Below the pieces are notes generated by a model. The model saw nothing but the letters and a program-made list of their open reading frames with translations. It was not told the DNA's origin and did not search any database. A stretch of DNA of 64,000 nt, taken from contig NZ_NRGW01000001.1 of NCBI RefSeq assembly GCF_002332255.1, forward strand, positions 3,162,001 to 3,226,000, given 5' to 3'. Shown in pieces: positions 18,420 through 26,777 of this stretch. The translations under genes were made by a program, and so were the position numbers. This stretch comes from Halomonas sp. JB37. GTDB taxonomy: Bacteria; Pseudomonadota; Gammaproteobacteria; Pseudomonadales; Halomonadaceae. Numbering within the stretch: the first letter of the stretch is position 1; every line of letters starts with the position of its first letter.

Positions 18420-19325
18420 ATGTCATCCGCTGATGCGCTGCGTCTGCTACTGCTTTCCTCGCTCTGGGGTCTGTCCTTCATCTTCATGCGCGTAGCCGCC
18501 CCCGAGTTCGGGCCGGTCCCACTGGTGCTGATACGTATGGGAATAGGCGCGCTGCTATTAATGCCGCTGCTTATCAGCCTGCACTATCTACGCCTAATTT
18601 GGCAGCATAAAGGCCCGCTATTACTGCTGGGAATCGTCAATCACGTACTGCCTTTTTCACTGCTGGCACTCGCTACCACTCGCCTTGAAGCAGGTTTCAC
18701 GTCACTGATTAACGCTACTACGCCTATTTTCACTGCATTGATAGGCGTGTGCTTCTTCGCCACCGCTATACAGCGCCAACAGTACTGGGGCCTCGCCCTG
18801 GCGCTGCTGGGGGTTTATGTGCTCTCAGCAAATCGACTCGACTTTGCGCTAGGTGGCGACGGCTGGTTTATTGTGGCGGCACTCGGGGCTACGTTTTGCT
18901 ATGGCATTGCGAGCAACTACTCTAAAACGCGCCTAGGCCACCTTCCTACCCGCGTTCTGGCCGCGGGCAGCTGCGCGATGTCGGCGCTGGTGCTATTGAT
19001 CCCCGGCATTTGGTTATGGCCAAGCTCCCCCATCAGCCTTCTGGCTTGGGGCAACGCTATTTCGCTCGCCACACTTAGCACCACGCTGGCATTCCTGCTG
19101 TATTTTGGCTTACTCGCCAATGCCGGGGCTACAGCAACCTCGACGGTCACTTTCTTAGTGCCGGTGAGCGCACTGGTATGGGGCTATCTATTGCTGGACG
19201 AAACACTAAGCCTTCAGATTATCGCCGGTATGGTAATTACGCTGATAGGTACGGCCATTGCTACCAACCTGCTGCGCCTTAAATCTCGCGGACCACTGCC
19301 GCCAACGCATCCCCCACGCGAATAA
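18420..19325 (+). CDS. EamA/DMT-superfamily exporter
   Basis: This is an inner-membrane protein of 301 residues with about ten membrane helices arranged as two EamA repeats. It begins ADALRLLLLSSLWGLSFIFMR, with the conserved Trp-Gly near the first helix. Such transporters export amino acids or metabolites; the substrate is unknown. Its 3' end overlaps the convergent MOSC gene by 47 bases. Confidence 0.9.
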   Translation: MSSADALRLLLLSSLWGLSFIFMRVAAPEFGPVPLVLIRMGIGALLLMPLLISLHYLRLIWQHKGPLLLLGIVNHVLPFSLLALATTRLEAGFTSLINATTPIFTALIGVCFFATAIQRQQYWGLALALLGVYVLSANRLDFALGGDGWFIVAALGATFCYGIASNYSKTRLGHLPTRVLAAGSCAMSALVLLIPGIWLWPSSPISLLAWGNAISLATLSTTLAFLLYFGLLANAGATATSTVTFLVPVSALVWGYLLLDETLSLQIIAGMVITLIGTAIATNLLRLKSRGPLPPTHPPRE

Positions 19326-20139
19326 CGCTGCCCGCACCGACAAGCAGGGTGGCATTTTGGCCGAAGTGCGCGCCTTTCAAGGTAGGCTGAGTATTAAGCA
19401 CAACCAGCGTTTTCAGCGGTTCTGCAGGCGCAGGCACCGCCGCCGACTGCTGATCAATCGTGATAATTTTGCACCGTTTGCAGGCCTTACGCAGCGTTAG
19501 TTGAAAGTTACCGCTCTGCGCTGAAAGCGTCACCCAGTGATCTTCAGCCCATGCCTGGTCGCACTTAATAACGATATTAGGTCGAAAACGATTCATCGGC
19601 ACCGGCGATTGCCCGCCATCGACCAGGGCTTGATTCAGGGCATTTAAGGAGCCGGTAGTGGTAATCAAAAAGGGATAGCCATCGGCGAAATAAGTATGGG
19701 CCGACCCGCCGTCGAGAAAATCTTCTTCAACCGCACGGCTAAACTCCGTGGCAAAGCGTACCAAGCTCAGCCCTTGAGCCTGTTCGCCCAGGGCAGCTTC
19801 TAACCATCGCGTTACTTCCTCGCTTTCAGGCCGCGCTTTGCAGTGATCATTCCACACATTAACAAGGCGCAGGTTTCCCTCCGGCTCAGCTAATGGCAGG
19901 CGCAGCGGGTCAACGGCGGGGTGTGAAAGCACAAGGTGCTCGTCGGTCAATTCAACGCCGATTGTGGCCAGCGCAGGCAACTGACGCTGCGTCACAAAAC
20001 GTTGCTGGGCATCAACCAGCATCCAGCGGCGGTCCCAGGCTAGCCCGTGCTCCTGCAACACACTTTGGCTCAAGCTGATGCCTTGTAATGACTTAACGGG
20101 GTAGATATTGAGCTGAGCAATTTCCACGGGTGGCCTCAT
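19279..20139 (-). CDS. MOSC domain protein (YcbX-like, molybdenum cofactor sulfurase C-terminal type)
   Basis: This is a 286-residue protein with an N-terminal MOSC beta-barrel (IAQLNIYPVKSLQGISL) and a MOSC domain (PNIVIKCDQAWAEDHW, then LRKACKRCKII). The conserved Cys of the YcbX/mARC group lies in the RKACKRC stretch. Such proteins bind molybdenum cofactor and reduce N-hydroxylated bases. The 2Fe-2S domain present in longer YcbX proteins is absent. It overlaps the EamA gene tail-to-tail. Confidence 0.88.
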   Translation of the reverse strand: MRPPVEIAQLNIYPVKSLQGISLSQSVLQEHGLAWDRRWMLVDAQQRFVTQRQLPALATIGVELTDEHLVLSHPAVDPLRLPLAEPEGNLRLVNVWNDHCKARPESEEVTRWLEAALGEQAQGLSLVRFATEFSRAVEEDFLDGGSAHTYFADGYPFLITTTGSLNALNQALVDGGQSPVPMNRFRPNIVIKCDQAWAEDHWVTLSAQSGNFQLTLRKACKRCKIITIDQQSAAVPAPAEPLKTLVVLNTQPTLKGAHFGQNATLLVGAGSVIRVGDALAAVVREI

Positions 20140-20186
20140 AGCAAGGGAAAAATGCTACTTTAGCCAGTCCCACAGCCGCCGTCACG

Positions 20187-21182
20187 CTATAGCGTCATGC
20201 CTGCTTCGATTCGATAACCTAAGTCGATCACGCTCTGCGTTAACGGCTCACCCCGTATACGGGCTAAAAGCTCGCGCGCCGCTGCTTCGCCGATGGCCTG
20301 ACGCGGCGTAACCACGCTAGCAAGCCTAGGTGCCATCACTTGCCCTACGTCATGGCCGTGAAACCCCGCCAAGGCCATGCGCCCAGGCACGTCAATCTCA
20401 CATCGCTGGCACTCAAAATAAGCGCCCACAGCAACGTCATCATTGGTGCAGAACACGCCATCGGCGTCTGGATAGTCAGCTAGCACCTGCTTTAGCAGTG
20501 CCGCCCCCACGCTATAAGAGGAACGCTGTGTGCTTTTCAGCGCAATCGGCGTTAGCTCGTGCTCTTCCATAGCAAGGCGATAGCCCTGCTCGCGCTGTCG
20601 AGTACGCTCATCTAGCCGTACGCCCAGGTAAATCACCTGACGTCGACCCCGCTGAATCATGGCACTGACCATGTCATAAGCGGCTTGAACGTTGTTATAG
20701 CCCACCGCCTGCTGCAGCGCGGGCCGGTAAGTATCCATAATTTCAACTACCGGTATACCGGCGGTTTCCAGCATACGCAGGCTGCGCGGGGTGTGATCGC
20801 GGTCAGAAAGAATCACCCCGTCGACGTTATAAGAGAGCAGCGAGGCCAAGCTACGTTCTTCAAGCTCAGGGCTATAGCCATAATGAGCAAGCATCAGATG
20901 ATAGCCCGCGGGTTCCGTCAGCGATTCGATGCCGACAATCACATCGGCGAAGACCTGGTTGGTCAATGACGGCACCAGCACACCGATAGAGTGGCTGGTC
21001 GCTCGGGAGAGTAAATCCGGGGCTCGATTAGGTATGTAGCCGACCTGTTCAGCCACTGAGAAGATGCGCGCGCGTAGTGCTTCAGAAACCGTTTCAGGAT
21101 CGCGCAGGCAGCGGCTTACCGTCATTTTGGTAGCCCCTACATGGTTGGCAATATCCTGCAGAGTGGGGCGTTTTTTCTTCAA
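20187..21182 (-). CDS. gntR: LacI-family repressor of gluconate/idonate genes (GntR-like)
   Basis: This is a repressor with a LacI-type helix-turn-helix (LQDIANHVGATKMTVSRCLR) and hinge (PNRAPDLLSR), followed by a periplasmic-binding-like effector domain. It appears to start with TTG at 21182, with AAGG upstream. No ATG lies before the HTH in frame. It follows gluconokinase on the same strand. Palindromes matching the E. coli GntR operator lie before gntK and before the distant gntP-idnO-idnD operon, so I infer that it controls both, with gluconate as inducer. Confidence 0.88.
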   Translation of the reverse strand: MKKKRPTLQDIANHVGATKMTVSRCLRDPETVSEALRARIFSVAEQVGYIPNRAPDLLSRATSHSIGVLVPSLTNQVFADVIVGIESLTEPAGYHLMLAHYGYSPELEERSLASLLSYNVDGVILSDRDHTPRSLRMLETAGIPVVEIMDTYRPALQQAVGYNNVQAAYDMVSAMIQRGRRQVIYLGVRLDERTRQREQGYRLAMEEHELTPIALKSTQRSSYSVGAALLKQVLADYPDADGVFCTNDDVAVGAYFECQRCEIDVPGRMALAGFHGHDVGQVMAPRLASVVTPRQAIGEAAARELLARIRGEPLTQSVIDLGYRIEAGMTL

Positions 21183-21259
21183 AGTGTTGCGGCCTTATGA
21201 AGCGAGGGAGCGTTGGGGTCTACCCTAACCAACAATGAGCCCCCATGCCTATCCCCTCT

Positions 21260-21790
21260 TTAGCCGAAGGTTTGGCTAAGCGGCGGCGCTAGCGTTGCGG
21301 TAAATTGGCCAACAATCGTTGAGGGAGGAAGCGCTATGGAGGCCGTCCTTGCCTCATCGCTGCCCGGTGGCTCTAGGTCCGCTAGCTGGCTTGCCAGCAT
21401 GCTATCGCCCTTAAAGAAATGCCCCGCCCGGGTTTCCAACCGCTCTCGCAGCAGCTCGCGCGTGCCTTCCAGGTATAAAATGCGCAGTTCAGAATCGCCG
21501 TTTCTTAAGCGATCTCTGTAGCGGCGTTTAAGCCCCGAACAAGCAATCACTACTGTCTCGTTTTGCGCTTTATAATTGGCAAATAGCGCTGCCAGCGTGT
21601 CCAACCAGCCATGGCGATCATTATCATTAAGCGGCGTTCCGCTCGCCATTTTGGCCACGTTCTCTGGCGAGTGGTAATCATCACCATCAATAAAGGTGGC
21701 GCCTAGCGCCTGTGCCAGATTTTCGCCAATCAACGATTTTCCACACCCGGATGCGCCCATAACTAAGATACGATAAGACGAGGGAATCAT
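21260..21790 (-). CDS. gntK: Gluconokinase
   Basis: This enzyme phosphorylates D-gluconate to 6-phosphogluconate for the Entner-Doudoroff or pentose phosphate pathway. The P-loop is MGASGCGKSLIG near the N terminus, with the family motifs FIDGDDYHSPENVAKM and PLNDNDRHGWL. Length is 176 residues from the ATG at 21790, which has GGAGAG upstream. Longer forms add a non-homologous Cys/His-rich stretch. It is followed by the repressor gene and preceded at about 110 bases by a perfect GntR-type operator. Confidence 0.95.
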   Translation of the reverse strand: MIPSSYRILVMGASGCGKSLIGENLAQALGATFIDGDDYHSPENVAKMASGTPLNDNDRHGWLDTLAALFANYKAQNETVVIACSGLKRRYRDRLRNGDSELRILYLEGTRELLRERLETRAGHFFKGDSMLASQLADLEPPGSDEARTASIALPPSTIVGQFTATLAPPLSQTFG

Positions 21791-21900
21791 TGGGCTAGCT
21801 CTCCAAATGTGAAGCCTACGGTGCAAAAGGTTGAAACGACAGTGTACATGACGCTCAAAATGCAGTGGGGTAAGAAATCGATATAAACAAGGGCTTTGCA

Positions 21901-21918
21901 ATTGTTACCGGTAACAAT
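21901..21918. promoter_or_regulatory. GntR-type operator upstream of gntK
   Basis: The perfect 18-base palindrome ATTGTTACCGGTAACAAT contains the TGTTACCGGTAACA core known for E. coli GntR sites. It lies between gluconokinase and the divergent ohrR gene. Confidence 0.8.
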
Positions 21919-22048
21919 CAAAAGAAAAGGCTAACGGTGCGCTCATTGCTTGTCAAAACAAAACTGTTAACCTGCGACCAACGTCTAGATCTAGCCACTG
22001 GCGCTCCATCAAGCTACATTAGCCTACGTCTTTCGTTTCGGAGCACCC

Positions 22049-22498
22049 ATGTCTGTGCAACCATCTTGCAGCGCGTTAGAACTGGATCACCAGCTTTGCT
22101 TTGCGCTCTACTCAACCTCGTTGATGATGACGAAGGTTTATAAACCGCTGCTTAAAGAGCTGGGGCTTACCTACCCGCAATACCTTGCCATGCTGGTACT
22201 GTGGCAAAACGATGGCATGACCGTTGGCACCATGAGTAAGCGCCTACTAACCGACCCCGGTTCGTTGACGCCGTTACTTAAGCGACTTGAAGCCGATCAA
22301 CTGCTTAATCGTAAGCGCAGCCATCAAGACGAGCGCGTGGTAGAGCTATACCTTACCGAAAAAGGCAAAGCGCTGCGTGAGCAGGCCTGCCACATTCCTA
22401 GCTGCGTCGTGCACGCGAGCGAGCAGTCAATAGAAACGCTGACTGAGCTGAAAGAGGACCTGGTGCGGCTACGCGACAGCCTGCAAAAAAACCAGTGA
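22049..22498 (+). CDS. ohrR: MarR-family organic peroxide sensor OhrR
   Basis: This is a winged-helix repressor of 149 residues that senses organic hydroperoxides through an N-terminal Cys. C17 in DHQLCFALYS occupies the OhrR sensing position, with the tyrosine and LTYPQYLAMLVLW motif typical of the group. The DNA-binding wing reads DERVVELYLTEKG. It lies directly upstream of ohr on the same strand, with a palindrome between them. GGAG lies just before the ATG. Extra Cys residues late in the protein (C128, C132 region) suggest a two-Cys mechanism is possible. Confidence 0.93.
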   Translation: MSVQPSCSALELDHQLCFALYSTSLMMTKVYKPLLKELGLTYPQYLAMLVLWQNDGMTVGTMSKRLLTDPGSLTPLLKRLEADQLLNRKRSHQDERVVELYLTEKGKALREQACHIPSCVVHASEQSIETLTELKEDLVRLRDSLQKNQ

Positions 22499-22536
22499 CC
22501 CGATGGCCACGGCAAAAGGGTAGTTTTTATTTATCA

Positions 22537-22558
22537 TTTATCTTGTGCGCAAAATAAA
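22537..22558. promoter_or_regulatory. Candidate OhrR operator upstream of ohr
   Basis: Arms TTTATCTTG (22537-22545) and CAAAATAAA (22550-22558) form an imperfect palindrome with one mismatch around TGCG. It lies 56 bases before ohr, where the promoter is expected, and right behind ohrR. Confidence 0.5.
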
Positions 22559-22613
22559 GCTGCGCTAGATTAAGGCGGTTAACATAACTAATAACGCTGA
22601 CAGGAGATTCAAT

Positions 22614-23048
22614 ATGACGACCACTACTATCGAAAAAGTTGCTTACCGCGCCCAGGCTACCGCTACTGGTGGCCGTGAAGGCCAAGCTAAATCATCGGAT
22701 GGCGCGCTAGAGGTTAAACTCAGTACGCCTAAAGAGCTGGGCGGCGCTGGCGGTGAAGGCACCAATCCCGAGCAGCTGTTCGCGGCTGGCTACTCAGCCT
22801 GTTTTCTAGGTGCGCTTAAGCATGTAGCGAGTCAAGAAAAAGTAACGCTTCCCGAAGACACTCAAATTGAAGGCAACGTAGGCATCGGCGCAATTCCTAC
22901 CGGTTTTGGCATCGAAGTTGAGCTAAAAATCAGCCTGCCCGGCCTTGAGCAAGACGTCGCGCAGCAGCTAGTTGATAAAGCCCATATCGTGTGCCCCTAC
23001 TCCAATGCCACCCGTGGCAATATTAACGTCACCTTGACGCTGGTATAA
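22614..23048 (+). CDS. ohr: Organic hydroperoxide resistance protein
   Basis: This is a thiol peroxidase that reduces organic hydroperoxides with lipoyl-protein partners. It has 144 residues, with catalytic C63 in [10 protein letters not shown] and C127 in [12 protein letters not shown], both in Ohr-specific motifs. AGGAG precedes the ATG. It is paired with ohrR and followed by a stem-loop at 23079-23114. Confidence 0.96.
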   Translation: MTTTTIEKVAYRAQATATGGREGQAKSSDGALEVKLSTPKELGGAGGEGTNPEQLFAAGYSACFLGALKHVASQEKVTLPEDTQIEGNVGIGAIPTGFGIEVELKISLPGLEQDVAQQLVDKAHIVCPYSNATRGNINVTLTLV

Positions 23049-23078
23049 CCGAGCTATTAGCTTAATCTGCTAGCGCCC

Positions 23079-23114
23079 ACACCACCGCTTTCTGCGCATG
23101 CAAAGCGGTGGTGT
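23079..23114 (+). terminator. Stem-loop after ohr
   Basis: A perfect 13-base stem (23079-23091 with 23102-23114) has a ten-base loop and no T run. It is a factor-dependent terminator or 3'-end stabiliser. Confidence 0.55.
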
Positions 23115-23213
23115 CCTAAGAGCCACCCCCTAAAAGCGTTAGCATCGCCGCGCAAAGGATAGGTTTACCTCTGTGCCCAGCAGTTACCGATATCGGTTAA
23201 TAGCGAGGAAACG

Positions 23214-24086
23214 ATGAGCGATAACACCTATACGCCTCCCAACGTTTGGAAATGGGAACCTGGCAACGGCGGTAAATTTGCCAATATCAACCGCCCCATA
23301 GCAGGCCCTACCCACGATAAAGCGCTGCCCGTGGGCAAGCATTCCCTTCAGCTTTACTCCCTAGCTACACCTAACGGTGTAAAAGTTACCGTGATGCTCG
23401 AAGAGCTGCTGGAGCAGGGAATTAAAGACGCAGAGTACGACGCCCATCTGATTCAAATTGGCGAAGGCGATCAGTTCAGCAGCGGTTTTGTTGAGGTAAA
23501 TCCCAACTCCAAAATCCCGGCACTGATGGATCACAGCACGCAGCCGCCACAGCGGGTGTTTGAATCCGGCGCCATCCTGCTCTATCTGGCAGAGAAATTT
23601 AATGCCTTCTTGCCGACTAACCCAATGAAGCGCACAGAATGCCTCTCTTGGCTGTTCTGGCAAATGGGCAGTGCACCAATGTTAGGCGGCGGCTTCGGGC
23701 ATTTTTACGCCTACGCGCCAGAAAAATATCAGTACCCGATTGATCGCTACACGATGGAAGTGAAGCGCCAGCTTGATGTACTTGATCGCCATTTAGCAGA
23801 AAACCGCTTTATGGCCGGGGATGAGTACACCATTGCCGATATGACGATTCACCCTTGGTACGGCGCACTGGTCAAAAACCGTGTTTACGAAGCGGCTGAG
23901 TTCTTGGAAGCACACACTTACAAGAATCTATTGCGCTGGACCGAGGAAATTGATGAACGCCCCGCCGTCAAGCGTGGGCGCATGGTGAACCGCACCTGGG
24001 GTGAGCCTAGCGAGCAGCTGCATGAGCGCCATGACACCAGCGATTTCACGCTTAAAACGCAAGACAAGTTGACTGGCGATAAGTAA
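23214..24086 (+). CDS. yghU: Glutathione S-transferase, YghU type (disulfide-bond oxidoreductase)
   Basis: This is a cytoplasmic GST-like enzyme that reduces organic hydroperoxides and disulfides using two glutathiones. The long N-terminal arm YTPPNVWKWEPGNGGKFANI is characteristic of YghU/YfcG-like proteins, followed by the thioredoxin fold with ATPNGVKVTVMLEE and VNPNSKIPAL. The helical C-terminal domain has DEYTIADMTIHPW. Length is 290 residues. It sits behind the ohr pair, which suits a peroxide-defence cluster. Confidence 0.93.
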   Translation: MSDNTYTPPNVWKWEPGNGGKFANINRPIAGPTHDKALPVGKHSLQLYSLATPNGVKVTVMLEELLEQGIKDAEYDAHLIQIGEGDQFSSGFVEVNPNSKIPALMDHSTQPPQRVFESGAILLYLAEKFNAFLPTNPMKRTECLSWLFWQMGSAPMLGGGFGHFYAYAPEKYQYPIDRYTMEVKRQLDVLDRHLAENRFMAGDEYTIADMTIHPWYGALVKNRVYEAAEFLEAHTYKNLLRWTEEIDERPAVKRGRMVNRTWGEPSEQLHERHDTSDFTLKTQDKLTGDK

Positions 24087-24100
24087 GCTGACGGCATACA

Positions 24101-24137
24101 GCACGGGCGCCTTTAACATCACTAAAGGTGCCCGTGC
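24101..24137 (+). terminator. Terminator stem-loop after the YghU-type GST gene
   Basis: A 13-base stem (24101-24113 with 24125-24137) has a single G-T wobble pair and an 11-base loop. It lies 14 bases after the stop and has no clear T run. Confidence 0.6.
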
Positions 24138-24188
24138 CTGACACATATCGCTTGGCTGTTTTACGCTAAGCGCTCTTGAATGCGTGAG

Positions 24189-24506
24189 TTATTGAGTGCG
24201 CGAATTATTAAGTGCATAGTTCCATACTCGATAAAAGTAAAAAATATACCCAAGCCCGAACGTTAATAGTGAAATGATCACCCACAGGATAATGTGGCCA
24301 ATATTGCTGAAGAGGCTGATATCACACACCATTTTCCGCTCCACGCCTGTCGCTGTGTCGATAACGGAAGTGCGGTTAATAACAAATCTTGCAAACGAGT
24401 ATGGAAAGAAAAATAACGCTATACCGAAGGTAATCACACTCAGTATTAGCCAAAGAACCAGATGGCCAATGATGTCGATAATGGAGAGATCCGCTTTAAT
24501 GTTCAC
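24189..24506 (-). CDS. Small membrane protein with internal duplication (DUF6693-like)
   Basis: This 105-residue membrane protein is built of two homologous halves: ADLSIIDIIGHLVLWLILSV... and CDISLFSNIGHIILWVIISL..., each about 40 residues with one or two hydrophobic helices and the shared pattern IGH..LW.I.S..TFG. A linker with RKM lies between the halves. It resembles small proteins annotated DUF6693, but I am not certain of the family name. No functional motif is visible. Divergent context gives no clue. Confidence 0.7.
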   Translation of the reverse strand: MNIKADLSIIDIIGHLVLWLILSVITFGIALFFFPYSFARFVINRTSVIDTATGVERKMVCDISLFSNIGHIILWVIISLLTFGLGYIFYFYRVWNYALNNSRTQ

Positions 24507-24586
24507 GCTGCATCCTTAAAGAATAAGAGCGGCGCAGAATATCATCACAAAATGCAAACATGCAGTTAAATCAGCAAAGCTGCAGC

Positions 24587-24907
24587 CTACGCCAGATTCT
24601 CCCACCACTTGGCATAAGAACTATTATGCGGGGCGAATCCCGTTTCATCGGGCGCATCATCCTCCCACCATACTGAGCCCCGCTCACCCAATGCTTCTTT
24701 AGCGGCTTGCACCGCCTCGCGGGCACGGCCTAATCCCGCTTCATCGTCCTGTTGCTGGGTGGTTCTCACCGCACGTCGAGCTTTCATCAAGGCTTTAATG
24801 TGTTCGCGCTTTTCGTCTTCACTTAAACGCGGATCAGTACAGCGCCATAGTCGATTCTTAGCGATAAAGTAGCGCCCATCAGGCGTGTGAGGATATTTAT
24901 TGGCCAT
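24587..24907 (-). CDS. Conserved hypothetical protein with central charged helix
   Basis: This is a soluble protein of 106 residues starting MANKYPHTPDGRYFIAKNR, with LWRCTDPRLSEDEKREHIKAL in the first half. A long charged helix follows, and the C terminus is conserved (WWEDDAPDETGFAPHNSSYA). I recognise it as a protein recurring in proteobacteria without a defined function. No signal peptide or membrane segment is seen. Confidence 0.75.
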   Translation of the reverse strand: MANKYPHTPDGRYFIAKNRLWRCTDPRLSEDEKREHIKALMKARRAVRTTQQQDDEAGLGRAREAVQAAKEALGERGSVWWEDDAPDETGFAPHNSSYAKWWENLA

Positions 24908-24960
24908 GCACCCCTCTTTCTATCGAAAGACACTTAACAATATTTCACGCATTAAGCTGC

Positions 24961-25950
24961 TTAGAAACGCTTCGATAGCGCAATAGAACCAAACTTATCC
25001 TGCTCTTCCTGGCCGTCGAATTCACGCGAGCGCTGCACAACCGCGTAGGTGACCTGCCAATCTTCCCAGGCAAGCGCCAGCCCTGCCGAGACATCGCCCA
25101 CCCACTCTTTACGATCAACCGAGTGGCTGTCTTTGAAAGTATTGCCATCAAGCGTTAGGTTTTGCGCCATGTAGTAGCCGTCTACGCTCGCAAACAGATA
25201 CCACTGCAAGCCTTGCCTTCCCGTCATATAGTAGCTGCTACCGGGGCTAGGCGTCAGTGTAGGAATGCCAGCAGCCTCATCGCCCCAACGCACGCTGTAG
25301 CCCGCGCCAGCGTAGGTATACAGGTTACCTAGTGCGGCACTGACACTCGGCCCATGGGCAAACTCTTTACCGATAAACGGCGTGCTGTTCCACCACTGGC
25401 GACGCATAGCAGCATTGACGATTGGCTCATCGCCAATTTGATTATCCCAGCCGTTAGGACGGTCGCTGCCGGTGATACGGTGTACTTCACGCTGAATACT
25501 ATCGGCAAGTGACGACGGCCCTGCCAACCCAATATCTAGATGCAGGTCAGTCGACTGAACCCAGCTACCCATGGGCACATCTTCGTAAAGCGATACGCCA
25601 CCATAAACAAGCCCAGCATACGGCCGATCATCTTCGATCAGTCCCGACTGCATAATATCGTTGGGCGTATAAATCTGATGCACCAAACGATAAGCAGCCA
25701 TGTCTGCACTGCCGATAATGCTATCGGGTAACGCGGTGGCTAGACGCTGGGTCCAGCTTTGTGCCTCAGGCTCAAACATCCAATTAAGCTCAAAACCGCT
25801 AGTGAAGTGACCATCGTCACCGCTAGCGATGGCGTCATTTTCATGCTTAATCGTGAACACACTGTTGTCGGCGTGTGCTAGTGCTGGCAGCAGGCTAATG
25901 GCTGCTACTAGCGGGAGCAGCTGCCATCGTAAAGAGGGGTATCCGCGCAT
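24961..25950 (-). CDS. lpxR: Lipid A deacylase LpxR family outer-membrane protein
   Basis: This is an outer-membrane beta-barrel enzyme that removes the 3'-acyloxyacyl chain of lipid A. A signal peptide ends at ALAHA. The active-site Asn-Asp pair is in KHENDAIASG, the Thr in HFTSGFEL, and the catalytic His in VHQIYTPND. The family hallmark DDRPYAGLVYGG follows. The barrel closes with a C-terminal aromatic (ALSKRF). Length from the ATG at 25950 is 329 residues; an AAGGA site precedes it. Confidence 0.93.
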   Translation of the reverse strand: MRGYPSLRWQLLPLVAAISLLPALAHADNSVFTIKHENDAIASGDDGHFTSGFELNWMFEPEAQSWTQRLATALPDSIIGSADMAAYRLVHQIYTPNDIMQSGLIEDDRPYAGLVYGGVSLYEDVPMGSWVQSTDLHLDIGLAGPSSLADSIQREVHRITGSDRPNGWDNQIGDEPIVNAAMRRQWWNSTPFIGKEFAHGPSVSAALGNLYTYAGAGYSVRWGDEAAGIPTLTPSPGSSYYMTGRQGLQWYLFASVDGYYMAQNLTLDGNTFKDSHSVDRKEWVGDVSAGLALAWEDWQVTYAVVQRSREFDGQEEQDKFGSIALSKRF

Positions 25951-26104
25951 TGCTCGTTCCTTGAGAGAGGCCTTGAGACAGTTTTTTGAGGCAGCTTTTT
26001 GCGATCGCCAACAAACATTGTTGATTGTATGTAGTTGTGCAAAAAGATAGCAAGCTATAGTTTTTCTTTTCCTTATGTGGAAAAGACTAAGCAGTTGAAA
26101 CAAT

Positions 26105-26128
26105 AGGGATGACCAATGGGTCATCCCT
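26105..26128. terminator. Hairpin between lpxR and yaeQ
   Basis: A perfect ten-base stem (AGGGATGACC with its complement) has loop AATG. A T run (TTTT) follows on the plus strand. On the minus strand, where yaeQ would end, only ATTGTTTC follows. It probably ends yaeQ transcription. Confidence 0.5.
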
Positions 26129-26170
26129 TTTCATATTTATAGCTTAGGCGAATAAACCCAACAATAAAGA

Positions 26171-26710
26171 TTAACGCTCGCGCAGCAGCCATTGAGGGGT
26201 GATTTCATGCTGGCCGTTCTCATCGGTAATAAACAGCGATTCTTCGCTGATCATAATGGCCCAGTTGATAGCCCTTGGCAGATCTTTAGCAATCACCGCT
26301 AGCGCCTCTTGCGGAAGCCTCGCCACATGCACATTTTTCAACGAGGATACGCTAGGCAGTACTTTGCTTTCCCATAAGTCGACCCGGCCGTATGCAAGCA
26401 GCGAAACCCGCTCTGCCCGGCGCGAGCACCAGGTAAGACGCTCGGCATCGGGCAGCCCGACTTCAATCCAGTGCAGCAAACGACCATCCAGGCTTTTCTC
26501 CCATAGCGCGGGTTCGTCCACATCGGAAAGCCCGCGGCCAAAAGCTAGCGTCTCGCTGTACCACAGGACATAGGCAAGCAGGCGCGCGGTCATGCGCTCT
26601 TCAGTTTCCGAGGGGTGACGCGCCACGGTAAAGCGCAGCGTCTCGTACACGCTGCGATCCAGATCGGTCAGATTAATATCAACTTTATAGGGCGTTGCAC
26701 TAAGGGCCAT
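26171..26710 (-). CDS. yaeQ: YaeQ family protein
   Basis: This is a 179-residue cytoplasmic protein with a PD-(D/E)XK nuclease-like fold. Family motifs YKVDINLTDLDRSVYE, HPSETEERMTARLLAYVLW and FGRGLSDVDEPALW are clear. The start at 26710 is chosen because GGA lies eight bases upstream and the family usually begins just before ATPYK. The physiological role is unknown. Confidence 0.93.
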   Translation of the reverse strand: MALSATPYKVDINLTDLDRSVYETLRFTVARHPSETEERMTARLLAYVLWYSETLAFGRGLSDVDEPALWEKSLDGRLLHWIEVGLPDAERLTWCSRRAERVSLLAYGRVDLWESKVLPSVSSLKNVHVARLPQEALAVIAKDLPRAINWAIMISEESLFITDENGQHEITPQWLLRER

Positions 26711-26777
26711 GGATGTTTCCAAACGAAAATTTGCGCCAGTGTACCTGATGCATGACGCATCGAGTGAACTGGGCGAG

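Noticed and set aside
24101..24137. Transposon-type inverted repeat behind the YghU-like gene
   Set aside because: No transposase or second copy is seen nearby; it behaves as an ordinary terminator.
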